The notes: generated by a model not told the origin, from the sequence alone. Positions 55,316 through 63,127 are shown, counted from the stretch's first letter. The stretch: 64,000 nt of DNA from Aeromicrobium sp. Root495 (GCF_001426755.1 NZ_LMFJ01000001.1:1874548-1938547), one strand, 5' to 3'. Program-made: numbers and translations.

Positions 55316-56842
55316 GTGACGATCCGACCTGAGCTCCTCGACGTCCTCGCCCGCCGCGCCCTCACCGAGGACTCGGCCCGACCCGAGGCGCTGGAGCGTC
55401 TGCACGCGCGCGGCGGCCGGAGCGCGCGCGAGCACGTGGCCGAGCTGGTCGACCCGGGCAGCTTCGTGGAGTACGGACGCTTCGTCACCGCCGCCCAGGA
55501 GGACCGCCGCAGCATCGACGACCTCCTGGACCGCACCGTGGCCGACGGGATCGTGGGCGGACTGGCCACGATCGACGGACGCCCGGTGGCCGTCCTCTCC
55601 TACGACTACCTCGTGATGGCCGGCACCCAGGGCATGCGCGGGCACCGCAAGACCGACCGGCTCCTCGACGTCATCGACCGGCTCTCCCTCCCCACCATCT
55701 TCTTCGCCGCGGGCGGCGGCGGCCGCCCTGGCGACACCGACATGCCGCTCGTCTCGGCGCTCGACGTCACGACGTTCGCAGCGTGGGCACGCCTCTCCGG
55801 ACGCGTGCCGCGCATCGCTGTCGTCGACGACAACTGCTTCGCCGGCAACGCCGTGGTGGCCGGCTGCGCCGACCTCGTCGTCGCCACGCCTCGCTCCTCG
55901 CTGGGCATGGGCGGGCCGGCCATGATCGCCGGCGGCGGGCTGGGCGACGTGGCCGCAGCCGACGTCGGGCCGCTCGACGTCATGACCGCCAACGGCGTCG
56001 TCGACGTCGCAGTGGAGGACGACGACGCCGTCGACACCGCTCGGACGCTGCTGGGCTACTTCCTCGGCCGTTCGCAGACGTGGGTCGCTCCCGACCAGAC
56101 CCTCCTGCGCGACGCCGTGCCCGAGGGTGAGCGTCGCGCCTACGACGTCCTCCCGATCATCGAGACCCTGTGCGACGAGGACACGGTCACGGTCCTGCGA
56201 CCCACGTTCGCGCCCGAGCTGTGCACGGCGCTGGGGCGCATCGAGGGCCGGACGGTCGGGATCATCGCCACCGACACCCGCCACACCGCCGGCGCCATCA
56301 CGGCCGACGCGGGCGACAAGGCAGCCCGCTTCCTCCAGCTGTGCGACGCCCACGGGTTCCCCGTCGTCTCCCTCGTCGACACCCCCGGGATGATGGTCGG
56401 CGCCGAGGCCGAGCGGACGGGGCTCGTGCGCCACACGTCGCGCCTCCTCGTGGCGGGCGCGCGGCTGCAGGTCCCGCTCGTGGGCGTCGTGCTGCGTCGC
56501 GCGTACGGGCTCGGCGCGCAGGCCATGCTCGGCGGCAGCACCCACGAGCCGCTCATGACGATCGCGTGGCCCGGCGCGCACCTCGGCGCCATGGGCCTCG
56601 AGGGGGCCGTCCGACTCTCCATGCGCAAGGAGCTGGCGGCCATCGAGGACCCCGAGGAGCGCGAGCGCCAGGTGCAGGAGCTCACGGCCTACGCCCAGGC
56701 ACACTCCACGGCGCTCAACGTGGCCCGGCACTTCGAGATCGACGACGTCATCGACCCCGCCGAGACCCGCGGCATCCTCGTGAGCCTCTTCAACGCCGCC
56801 GAGCCCATCACCGGCAGCAAGGCCGCCGTCGACACCTGGTGA
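55316..56842 (+). CDS. Acyl-CoA carboxylase carboxyltransferase (beta) subunit
   Basis: 508 residues with two crotonase-like carboxyltransferase halves: IATIDGRPVAVLSYDYLVMAGTQG and FFAAGGGGRPGDTD in the first, GIIATDTRHTAGAITADAGDKAARFLQLCDAHGFPVVSLVDTPGMMVG in the second. This matches the beta subunits of propionyl-, methylcrotonyl- or long-chain acyl-CoA carboxylases. No biotinylated alpha subunit is in the window. The GTG at 55316 lies 6 nt after CAGGAT (55304-55309), a leaderless start. Confidence 0.9.
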   Translation: MTIRPELLDVLARRALTEDSARPEALERLHARGGRSAREHVAELVDPGSFVEYGRFVTAAQEDRRSIDDLLDRTVADGIVGGLATIDGRPVAVLSYDYLVMAGTQGMRGHRKTDRLLDVIDRLSLPTIFFAAGGGGRPGDTDMPLVSALDVTTFAAWARLSGRVPRIAVVDDNCFAGNAVVAGCADLVVATPRSSLGMGGPAMIAGGGLGDVAAADVGPLDVMTANGVVDVAVEDDDAVDTARTLLGYFLGRSQTWVAPDQTLLRDAVPEGERRAYDVLPIIETLCDEDTVTVLRPTFAPELCTALGRIEGRTVGIIATDTRHTAGAITADAGDKAARFLQLCDAHGFPVVSLVDTPGMMVGAEAERTGLVRHTSRLLVAGARLQVPLVGVVLRRAYGLGAQAMLGGSTHEPLMTIAWPGAHLGAMGLEGAVRLSMRKELAAIEDPEERERQVQELTAYAQAHSTALNVARHFEIDDVIDPAETRGILVSLFNAAEPITGSKAAVDTW

Positions 56843-56848
56843 CCCCAG

Positions 56849-57424
56849 TCAGGCCGTGACTGAGTCCTCCGAACCGATGAGCTCGAGAAGCAGTCGGCCC
56901 ACGTCGTCGAGCGGCCCCGCGGACCCGGTGGCGACGCCCATGGCGACGGCGCCCTCGATGCCCGCCACCACCAGGTGCGCCAGCGAACGTGCCCGGTCCT
57001 CGGCCACACCGTCGGCCTCCAGACGTCGTGCGATGGACTCGCTCCATCGCGTCATGGTCAGCCCCGCGTCCTTGCTCGCCTGAGGGATGTCGGCGCCTCC
57101 CAGGGCGGCTTGGAGGATGGGGCAGCCCGAGCGGAACTGCCCTGCTGTGAGGCCGGCCCTCATCGATCCGACGAAGGTGTCGATCGACTCGGACGCCGAC
57201 CGGGTGCCCAGGACCGCCGTGAGGTTCTCGGTCATGGACTGGCCGATCGAGCGAATTCCCTCGACCAGGAGCTCGTCGCGGCCGCCCACGAAGTGGAGAT
57301 AGAGGGTTCGACGCGCCACCCCGCTGGCGTGCAGCAGGTCCGCGACCGTCGTGCCAGCGATGCCCTGCCGACGCGTCAGTGCGACCGCTGCATCGACGAG
57401 CCTCTGACGCGTCTCAGCCGTCAT
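56849..57424 (-). CDS. TetR-family transcriptional regulator
   Basis: 191 residues, starting directly with the helix-turn-helix TRQRLVDAAVALTRRQGIAGTTVADLLHASGVARRTLYLHF, with a C-terminal domain of the QacR/AcrR type (RSGCPILQAALGG carries a conserved Cys). It is divergent from the SRPBCC/FAD-oxidoreductase pair. Two copies of a TAGACC-type dyad between them are its likely sites. Confidence 0.92.
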   Translation of the reverse strand: MTAETRQRLVDAAVALTRRQGIAGTTVADLLHASGVARRTLYLHFVGGRDELLVEGIRSIGQSMTENLTAVLGTRSASESIDTFVGSMRAGLTAGQFRSGCPILQAALGGADIPQASKDAGLTMTRWSESIARRLEADGVAEDRARSLAHLVVAGIEGAVAMGVATGSAGPLDDVGRLLLELIGSEDSVTA

Positions 57425-57448
57425 GACGATCCTTCATGCCACCAGGTT

Positions 57449-57490
57449 AGACCAAGCGGTCTTGCCGTAGACCATTCAGTCTACTAAGGT
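57449..57490. promoter_or_regulatory. Double TetR operator with embedded promoter
   Basis: AGACC-AAGC-GGTCT (57449-57462) and TAGAC-CATTCA-GTCTA (57468-57483) are two dyads about 20 bp apart. TTGCCG (57462-57467) and TAAGGT (57485-57490) form a -35/-10 pair with a 17-nt spacer that is occupied by the second dyad, so bound TetR would shut the promoter of the pair to the right. Confidence 0.7.
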
Positions 57491-57549
57491 CGCCACGATG
57501 GCTCCAGTGCCTCAGGATCGAAAAAGCCCTCCACACATCAGGACACTCC

Positions 57550-57999
57550 ATGACCTTCACCGTCACGATCAGCCGGTCACTGCAGTCATCTGCGGCGCGA
57601 GTGCACGGGCTGCTCTCCGATCCCGTAGGCCTCGGCGAGCTCCGCGGTGTCCGGGCCGAAGTCCTCGAGGAGGGACGGGCCGACGGATCCGGCCTGCTCC
57701 GCCGCCTCACGATCGGGCGCCACATCGAGCTCGTCGAACGGTTTCTTGCGCCCGATGCTCGGCAGCTCGTGTTCCGCTACCGCATCGAGTCGAGCCGCCC
57801 GACGTTCTCGCACGAGCACGGCGAGATCGTGTGCCGACCGCGCGGCCAAGGGTCTCGGATCTCCTGGACGACCACCGCCGCTCTGCCCGCAGGACGCCTG
57901 ACGCCCCTGACCGAGGTGGTCGGCCGGGTCGGCACTGCGGTGGCGTTCCACGTGGCGCTCACGCGGATCGACCGCCACCTCCTGCGGACCGAGCCATGA
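57550..57999 (+). CDS. SRPBCC-superfamily protein
   Basis: 149 residues in a START/Bet v1-like pattern: FTVTISRSLQSSAARVHGLLSDPVGLGELRGV, then VERFLAPDARQLVFRYRIES and GSRISWTTTAALPAG, with a long C-terminal helix (VVGRVGTAVAFHVALTRIDRHLL). Such proteins bind hydrophobic ligands. AGGA lies seven bases before the ATG. The promoter is about 60 bp upstream. It lies immediately upstream of the FAD oxidoreductase, so the two may handle one lipophilic substrate. Confidence 0.8.
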   Translation: MTFTVTISRSLQSSAARVHGLLSDPVGLGELRGVRAEVLEEGRADGSGLLRRLTIGRHIELVERFLAPDARQLVFRYRIESSRPTFSHEHGEIVCRPRGQGSRISWTTTAALPAGRLTPLTEVVGRVGTAVAFHVALTRIDRHLLRTEP

Positions 58000-58049
58000 C
58001 GCCGACAGCAGCCCCCGACCCACCCATCACCCCAGACCAGGAGCAAGCC

Positions 58050-59819
58050 ATGCACCGAACCACCGAGACGGCGCAAGCCCAGTCCCCGACCACCACCCAC
58101 GTCGACGCGGTCGTGATCGGGTCCGGACTCGCCGGCCTCACCACCGCGGCCGGCCTCGCTGCCCACGGGCACTCCGTCGTCGTCCTCGAGCAGTACTCCG
58201 TCGTCGGAGGTTCGACCCACGTCTTCCGGCGCAAGGGCACCTGGGAGTGGGAGGTCGGGGTCCACCACCTAGCCGACTGCGGCTTCGGGGGCGACATGCC
58301 GACGATCCTGCGCGGGTTCGGGATCGGCCCGGACCAGCTCACGTTCCGTCGCATGGCCGACAACGGCTACGAACGTCTCGTCTTCCCCGACCTCGTCTTC
58401 GACACCCCCACCGACTGGTCGCTCTACGTGGCACGCCTGGTCGAGGCCTTCCCCCACGACGAGAAGCGCATCCGGCGGTTCATGCGGATCGTGCGCCGGG
58501 TCGGCGAGGCGGTCGACCGCGGCCCCGCGACCGCCTCGGCCTCGGGAGTGGCCCGGGCCGCCCGGGAAATGGGTGTCGCGGCACCGCTCGCCGCTCTTCC
58601 CTTGAAGCGCGTCTTCGACCTCTTCGGGATCGATCCCCGCATGCAGACCCTGATGTCGGTCTCGCCCTGCGGCAGCATCAACGCGCCGCCCTCCCGGCTG
58701 CCCTTCGCTGCGTTCTGCGTCTTCTACGAGCGGTTCGTCCGCGGCGGCTCCTGGTTCCCCGAGGGCGGAGGACAGATGCTCTCGGCCACCCTGCTCCAGG
58801 CGCTCGAGCACCTGGGGGGCACCGTGCTCACGAACGAGTCGGTCGAGGAGATCCTGGTCGACGGCGGTGCGGTGCACGGCGTGCGGACAGCGAGCGGTCG
58901 GACCTTCAGCTCACCCCTCGTCGTGTCCACCGCCGACGTCAAGAAGACCTACGCCGAGCTGCTGCCAGCCGGAGCCGTCCCCCACCGGGACCTCGATCGC
59001 GTCGACGACTACCGCATGTCGCAGGCCTTCTTCAACGCCTTCATCGGCGTCGACGTCGACCTCGCAGCCCAGCACCCGAACCGGGACCACTTCTCGATGC
59101 CCACCTGGACCACCTACGACGAGATGGACCGCCTGACCGCTTACCGAGAGGGCGAGAGCGCGGAGGCCTGGCTCGAGCGGGTCGAGCCGATCGCGCCGGC
59201 CTACGTGCACGTCTCCAACTTGAAGGACCCCCACAACCAGCGGTACGCACCGCAGGGCTCGTCGTCGCTCGAGGTCATGCTGCCGATCGGCTGCGACTAC
59301 CGACTCTGGAGCAGCGCGCCGGCTCGGACCCGCGGCCACGAGTACCGCGACGAAGACGACTACCAGTACCTCAAGCAGGGCCTCACCGCCGCGATGATCG
59401 ACCGCGCGACGACAGTCTTCCCCGAGATCGATGGACATGTCGTGCACCAGGAGGCGGCCACACCACTCACTCAGGAGCGGTTCACCCAGTCGACGGCCGG
59501 CGCCTCGTACGGCATCGAGCTCAACACCCGTCAGTTCTCCATCCGCCGCCCCGGCCCGCGGACCTCGGTCAAGGGACTCTTCCTGTCCGGGGCCAGCTGC
59601 CGACCCGGACCGACCACGGAGGGGGTCCTGCACTCCGGCATCCAGACGGTGGACGCGATCACCGGCAGCAACCTGCTCGCGGACTTCCGCCAGGGGCGCG
59701 CCCTCGTCGCGCCCGGCACCCTGCCGAACAACGATCAGGACTGGGACGCTCTTGAGTACTCCCGCGTCGGCTCTCGTCGGTCCAGGTCGTCTGACGATGC
59801 GGACGCCGAGACGTCCTGA
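58050..59819 (+). CDS. Carotenoid-isomerase/retinol-saturase-like FAD oxidoreductase
   Basis: 589 residues from the ATG at 58050 (CCAGGAG upstream); ATG 57996 overlaps the SRPBCC gene and is an alternative. The N-terminal Rossmann motif is VVIGSGLAGLTTAAGLAAHG followed by VVLEQ. VVGGSTHVFRRKGTWEWEVGVHHL, FPEGGGQMLSATLLQALEHLGG and the C-terminal SGASCRPGPTTEGVLHSG follow the CrtISO/RetSat group that acts on isoprenoid or other polyene chains. The natural substrate is unknown. Confidence 0.85.
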   Translation: MHRTTETAQAQSPTTTHVDAVVIGSGLAGLTTAAGLAAHGHSVVVLEQYSVVGGSTHVFRRKGTWEWEVGVHHLADCGFGGDMPTILRGFGIGPDQLTFRRMADNGYERLVFPDLVFDTPTDWSLYVARLVEAFPHDEKRIRRFMRIVRRVGEAVDRGPATASASGVARAAREMGVAAPLAALPLKRVFDLFGIDPRMQTLMSVSPCGSINAPPSRLPFAAFCVFYERFVRGGSWFPEGGGQMLSATLLQALEHLGGTVLTNESVEEILVDGGAVHGVRTASGRTFSSPLVVSTADVKKTYAELLPAGAVPHRDLDRVDDYRMSQAFFNAFIGVDVDLAAQHPNRDHFSMPTWTTYDEMDRLTAYREGESAEAWLERVEPIAPAYVHVSNLKDPHNQRYAPQGSSSLEVMLPIGCDYRLWSSAPARTRGHEYRDEDDYQYLKQGLTAAMIDRATTVFPEIDGHVVHQEAATPLTQERFTQSTAGASYGIELNTRQFSIRRPGPRTSVKGLFLSGASCRPGPTTEGVLHSGIQTVDAITGSNLLADFRQGRALVAPGTLPNNDQDWDALEYSRVGSRRSRSSDDADAETS

Positions 59820-59831
59820 TCAGGCACAGCA

Positions 59832-59868
59832 CGACAGGCTCGGCCGGCGGATCCGGCCGAGCCTGTCG
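59832..59868. terminator. 16-bp hairpin terminator between convergent genes
   Basis: CGACAGGCTCGGCCGG (59832-59847) pairs with CCGGCCGAGCCTGTCG (59853-59868), loop 5 nt, followed by GTCTCTT. It separates the FAD oxidoreductase from rtcB. Confidence 0.9.
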
Positions 59869-59874
59869 GTCTCT

Positions 59875-61110
59875 TCAGCCCTTGACGCAGAGCAGCGTCG
59901 TGAGCCGGGTCTCGACCTGCACGAGGTCGGTCTGCGCGGCGATGACCGACTCCAGGTCCTTGTAGGCCCCGGGGATTTCGTCAAGCACCCCCGCGTCCTT
60001 CCGGCACTCGACCCCCGACGTCTGCGCGGCCAGGTCGTCGACCGTGTAGGTCTTCTTGGCCTTGGTCCGCGACATCCGCCGCCCGGCGCCGTGGGACGCC
60101 GAGCAGTAGCTCTGCTCGTTCCCCAGACCCTTCACGACGTACGAGCCGGTGCCCATCGACCCGGGGATGAGCCCGTAGTCGCCCTGACCCGCCCGGATCG
60201 CACCCTTCCGGGTGACCACCAGGTCGACGCCGTCGTAGGTCTCCTGCGCCACGTAGTTGTGGTGGCAGGAGATCTCCTGGTCGTACCCGACGTCCCGACC
60301 GAGCCGTCCGAAGAAGCCCGTGACGACCTCCCGGACGAGCGCCATCATGACCGCCCGGTTCCGAGCGGCGTAGTCCTGCGCCCAGTAGAGGTCCCTCAGG
60401 TACGCGTCCATCTGCGGAGTCCCGGCGAGGAAGACCGCGAGGTCCCGGTCGGGCAGGTCCAGGTTGTGGTCCAGGCCCTTCGCCGCGGCGATGTGCCGCT
60501 CCGCGAGCTCCTTGCCGATGTTCCGCGAGCCGGAGTGGAGCATGAGCCAGACCCGACCGACCTCGTCCACGGTGACCTCGATGAAGTGATTGCCTCCACC
60601 GAGCGTCCCCATCTGCTTCATGGCCTTGGACTCCCGGTCCTGGACCTTGTCGTGCAGGTCCCGGAACCCCGACCAGAAGCCGCCCCAGCCCCGTGAGCCG
60701 AGGCCGAGCCGCTCGACGTCGGGCGTCTCGGAGTGGGCGTGGAAGCCCACCGGGACGGCCCGCTCGATGGAGTGCCGCAGCTGCTTGAGGTCCTCGGGCA
60801 GGTCGTCGGCCGTGAGGTCGGTCCGGACCGCGGTCATGCCGCAGCCGATGTCGACCCCGACGGCCGAGGGCGAGACGGCGTCGCGCATGGCCACGACCGA
60901 TCCGACCGTCGCGCCCTTGCCGAGGTGGACGTCGGGCATGACCCGCAGGCCGTGGACCCACGGCAGCCGCGAGATGTTCCGCAGCTGCTCGAGCGCGGCC
61001 GGCTCGACGTCGAACGGGTGGGCCCACATGAGGGTGTCGGCCGCGGCGCCCGGCAGGACGACCGGGAACGGCCGGTCGTCGATCGTGAGGGGCTCGGTGG
61101 TGGTGGACAT
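59875..61110 (-). CDS. rtcB: RNA-splicing ligase RtcB
   Basis: A 411-residue GTP/Mn-dependent ligase that joins 2',3'-cyclic phosphate (or 3'-phosphate) and 5'-OH RNA ends. Metal and active-site motifs are MPDVHLGKGATVG, VGVDIGCGMTAVR (Cys ligand), GTLGGGNHFIEV, MLHSGSRNIGKE and the guanylylated His in SASHGAGRRMSR. AAGGAGG precedes the ATG at 61110. It starts 41 bp after the WhiB7-like stop, on the same strand with no terminator between, so it is probably under the same attenuator. Confidence 0.95.
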   Translation of the reverse strand: MSTTTEPLTIDDRPFPVVLPGAAADTLMWAHPFDVEPAALEQLRNISRLPWVHGLRVMPDVHLGKGATVGSVVAMRDAVSPSAVGVDIGCGMTAVRTDLTADDLPEDLKQLRHSIERAVPVGFHAHSETPDVERLGLGSRGWGGFWSGFRDLHDKVQDRESKAMKQMGTLGGGNHFIEVTVDEVGRVWLMLHSGSRNIGKELAERHIAAAKGLDHNLDLPDRDLAVFLAGTPQMDAYLRDLYWAQDYAARNRAVMMALVREVVTGFFGRLGRDVGYDQEISCHHNYVAQETYDGVDLVVTRKGAIRAGQGDYGLIPGSMGTGSYVVKGLGNEQSYCSASHGAGRRMSRTKAKKTYTVDDLAAQTSGVECRKDAGVLDEIPGAYKDLESVIAAQTDLVQVETRLTTLLCVKG

Positions 61111-61151
61111 GGTTCGCCTCCTTCGGCGAGATGAGATGAGAGGTCGTGGGT

Positions 61152-61475
61152 TCAGGCGGCGGCGCGGGCCGGCTTCTTGGAGGGCCTCCCCCGGACCGGT
61201 ACCCGATCCAGGGGGCGACCCGACTCGAGCAGGACGCCGCCCCAGACGCCGGACTCGCTCCTCGCCGTGGCGAGGCTCAGGCACGTGGACCGCAGCGGGC
61301 ACGCCGCGCAGACCGCGACGGCGGCCGCCAGGGCGGTGTCGTCGGCGGGGAAGAACAGCTCCGGGTCGCTGCCGGCGCAGGCCCATTCCTGCGCCGGCAC
61401 GGACGGCATGGGGTGGTCGAAGGCGATCGTCACGCCGTGGCTCGTGAGCACGCTCTTGGTGGGTGTCGTGGACAT
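61152..61475 (-). CDS. whiB7: WhiB7-like transcription factor with AT-hook
   Basis: 107 residues. The iron-sulfur cysteines are C33, C56, C59 and C65, followed by GVWGG (76-80) and the C-terminal AT-hook RGRPSKK (95-101), the feature that distinguishes WhiB7 from other WhiB proteins. WhiB7 activates intrinsic antibiotic-resistance genes after ribosome inhibition. GAGGAGG nine bases upstream sets the ATG at 61475; the longer frame passes through the leader hairpins and is not used. The leader has an upstream ORF and attenuator. Confidence 0.88.
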   Translation of the reverse strand: MSTTPTKSVLTSHGVTIAFDHPMPSVPAQEWACAGSDPELFFPADDTALAAAVAVCAACPLRSTCLSLATARSESGVWGGVLLESGRPLDRVPVRGRPSKKPARAAA

Positions 61476-61525
61476 GGGTGGTCGCCTCCTCTCGAGGTCG
61501 TGGTGCGATCGGTTCGTGGCGTCGT

Positions 61526-61585
61526 GGGGGCGGCCGGACATGAAGAAGGGCCGCCCCCGAGACGTGTGTCTCGATGGAGCGGCCC
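61526..61585 (-). promoter_or_regulatory. Transcription attenuator: mutually exclusive terminator and antiterminator
   Basis: Terminator (minus strand): outer stem GGGCCGC/GCGGCCC (61579-61585 with 61548-61554), inner stem CGAGAC/GTCTCG (61558-61563, 61568-61573), then TTCTTCA. Alternative: the 3' side of that stem is part of GGGGGCGGCC (61549-61558), which pairs perfectly over 10 bp with GGCCGCCCCC (61526-61535). Both cannot form together. It lies between the upstream ORF and whiB7. Confidence 0.8.
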
Positions 61586-61611
61586 CGTGATCGGGCGCGG
61601 CTAGGCGCGGG

Positions 61612-61764
61612 TCACGGGCGGCTCCGGGGGCCGATGGGATCCATCTGGATGCCTCGCTGGGCGTCGAAGGATTCCAACGCCTTCTGGCCGAGGGCAGCGA
61701 GCATCGGACGAGCCACCGGAAGGTGGTTCGTCGCGCTCTCGCTGCGATAGGTCCTCGTGCTCAT
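61612..61764 (-). CDS. Upstream leader ORF of whiB7 (50 residues)
   Basis: MSTRTYRSESATNHLPVARP then MLAALGQKALESFDAQRGIQ and MDPIGPRSRP. The ATG at 61764 lies 7 nt after TAGGGT, so it is translated leaderlessly as soon as the message starts. The stop lies 26 nt before the terminator stem. WhiB7 genes are known to carry such upstream ORFs, whose translation state decides read-through. The frame stays open upstream on the minus strand, but the promoter position fixes this start. Confidence 0.75.
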   Translation of the reverse strand: MSTRTYRSESATNHLPVARPMLAALGQKALESFDAQRGIQMDPIGPRSRP

Positions 61765-61771
61765 GGGAACC

Positions 61772-61810
61772 ACCCTAGAGCCGGCCCGCGGGATCGGCCA
61801 AGCGATTAAA
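61772..61810 (-). promoter_or_regulatory. WhiB7-type autoregulated promoter
   Basis: On the minus strand: -10 TAGGGT (61772-61777), 18-nt spacer, -35 TTGGCC (61796-61801), and an AT-rich TTTAAT (61805-61810) 3 bp upstream of the -35. WhiB7 is known to bind AT-rich DNA just upstream of the -35 of its targets, including its own gene. Confidence 0.7.
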
Positions 61811-61821
61811 CGGTCGATGGC

Positions 61822-61827
61822 TAGGCT
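61822..61827 (+). promoter_or_regulatory. Leaderless -10 (TAGGCT) of the phosphatase gene
   Basis: TAGGCT lies 6 nt before the ATG at 61834, divergent from the whiB7 promoter; the AT-rich WhiB7 site lies between the two. Confidence 0.55.
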
Positions 61828-61833
61828 CGCCGC

Positions 61834-62553
61834 ATGGCCACCGTCGTCCTCGTCCGTCACGGACGCACCACCGCCAACGCGAGCGGGATCCTGGCCGGGC
61901 GCACCCCCGGGGTCCGGCTCGACGACCGCGGGCACGAGCAGGTGGCGGTGGCCGGCGAGCGGCTGTCCGTCGTGCCGCTCGTGGCCGTGGTCTCCAGCCC
62001 CATGGAGCGCTGCCGCGAGACCGCCGAGGCGATCATCTCGCGCCAGAGCGGCTCCCCCGCCACGCCCGTCGAGGACGGGATCAGCGAGTGCGACTACGGC
62101 GACTGGCAGGGTCGCCCGCTCAAGGACCTTGCCCAGGAGGACCTCTGGAAGGTCGTCCAGCGCCAGCCTTCGGCCGCGGTCTTCCCGGGTGGGGAGTCGC
62201 TGCACACGATGCAGACGCGCGCCGTCCGGGCCATCCGCACGCTCGACGCGGCGTTCGAGGCCGAGCACGGGGCCGGCGCCGTGTGGGCCGCGGTGAGCCA
62301 CGGCGACATCATCAAGGCGGTCCTCGCCGACGCCCTCGGCATGCACCTCGACCTCTTCCAGCGCCTCCACGCCAACCCGGCGTCGATCTCGGTCGTCCGC
62401 TTCGGCTCGGCCCGCCCTGACGTCGTGACCATGAACACCGACGCGGGCGACCTCTCCTGGCTGGCCGCGGCACCGCCTGCCCCCGACGCGGCGGTGGGTG
62501 GCGGCGACAGCCCTGCGACCGACCCCCGTGCCGACGCTTCGCAGCCCTCATAA
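61834..62553 (+). CDS. Histidine-phosphatase family protein (MSMEG_4193 type)
   Basis: 239 residues. LVRHGRTTANASGILAGRTPG holds the phospho-accepting His in the RHG motif, SSPMERCRETAEAI the conserved Arg, ECDYGDWQGRPL the acid, and VSHGDIIKAVLADALGMHLDLFQRL the second His. This subfamily is always found with DUF3090 and SCO1664-family genes in actinobacteria. The C-terminal 35 residues are disordered. Its substrate is unknown. Confidence 0.92.
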   Translation: MATVVLVRHGRTTANASGILAGRTPGVRLDDRGHEQVAVAGERLSVVPLVAVVSSPMERCRETAEAIISRQSGSPATPVEDGISECDYGDWQGRPLKDLAQEDLWKVVQRQPSAAVFPGGESLHTMQTRAVRAIRTLDAAFEAEHGAGAVWAAVSHGDIIKAVLADALGMHLDLFQRLHANPASISVVRFGSARPDVVTMNTDAGDLSWLAAAPPAPDAAVGGGDSPATDPRADASQPS

Positions 62554-62562
62554 ACTGGACCC

Positions 62563-63117
62563 ATGGCAACCATCGTCCACGGATTCGACTGGCCCGACCG
62601 CTTCGTGGTCGGCACCGTCGGCATGCCCGGTGACCGCACCTTCTACCTCCAGGCGCGCACGGGCTCCCAGGTCGTGAGCGTCGCCGTCGAGAAGCAGCAG
62701 ACGGCCGCGCTGGCCGATCGCATCGACGAGATCCTCGACGAGCTGATGGCCGAGGGCGACAACCCGTTCAGCGTCCCGGCCGTGGCGCCCGAGGGGCTCG
62801 AGGACATCGACCCGCTCGACATCCCCATCGAGGAGCAGTTCCGCGTGGGTGTCCTGGGCCTCGGCTGGGACCCGTCCACGGCGCAGGTCGTCATCGAGGC
62901 GTTCCCGCGGCTCGACGAGGAGCCCGAGCCCACGGCCGACATCGTCGAGATCGAGCCGGAGGAGGCCTTCATCGTGCGCATCCCCGTGGGGAGCGCGCGG
63001 GCCTTCGCCAAGCGCACGCGCGACGTCGTGAGCGCGGGCCGGCCGCTGTGCCCGCTGTGCGGTGAGCCCATGACGTCGGACGAGCACGTGTGCACGCTGC
63101 CCGACGGCTTCCAGTGA
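62563..63117 (+). CDS. DUF3090 family protein
   Basis: 184 residues with the family blocks FDWPDRFVVGTVGMPGDRTFYLQAR, VSVAVEKQQTAALADRIDEIL and the C-terminal zinc-like CPLCGEPMTSDEHVC (C-x2-C...H-x-C). A leaderless TAAACT (62551-62556) overlaps the phosphatase stop and lies 6 nt before the ATG. Function is unknown, but the constant grouping with the flanking genes indicates a shared pathway. Confidence 0.92.
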   Translation: MATIVHGFDWPDRFVVGTVGMPGDRTFYLQARTGSQVVSVAVEKQQTAALADRIDEILDELMAEGDNPFSVPAVAPEGLEDIDPLDIPIEEQFRVGVLGLGWDPSTAQVVIEAFPRLDEEPEPTADIVEIEPEEAFIVRIPVGSARAFAKRTRDVVSAGRPLCPLCGEPMTSDEHVCTLPDGFQ

Positions 63118-63127
63118 CCGCACGGCG

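Noticed and set aside
57498..58049. N-terminal extension of the FAD oxidoreductase back to 57498
   Set aside because: The frame is open and starts 7 nt after TAAGGT, but its first 165 codons are an Arg/Pro-rich shadow of the SRPBCC gene, which has the coherent protein sequence.
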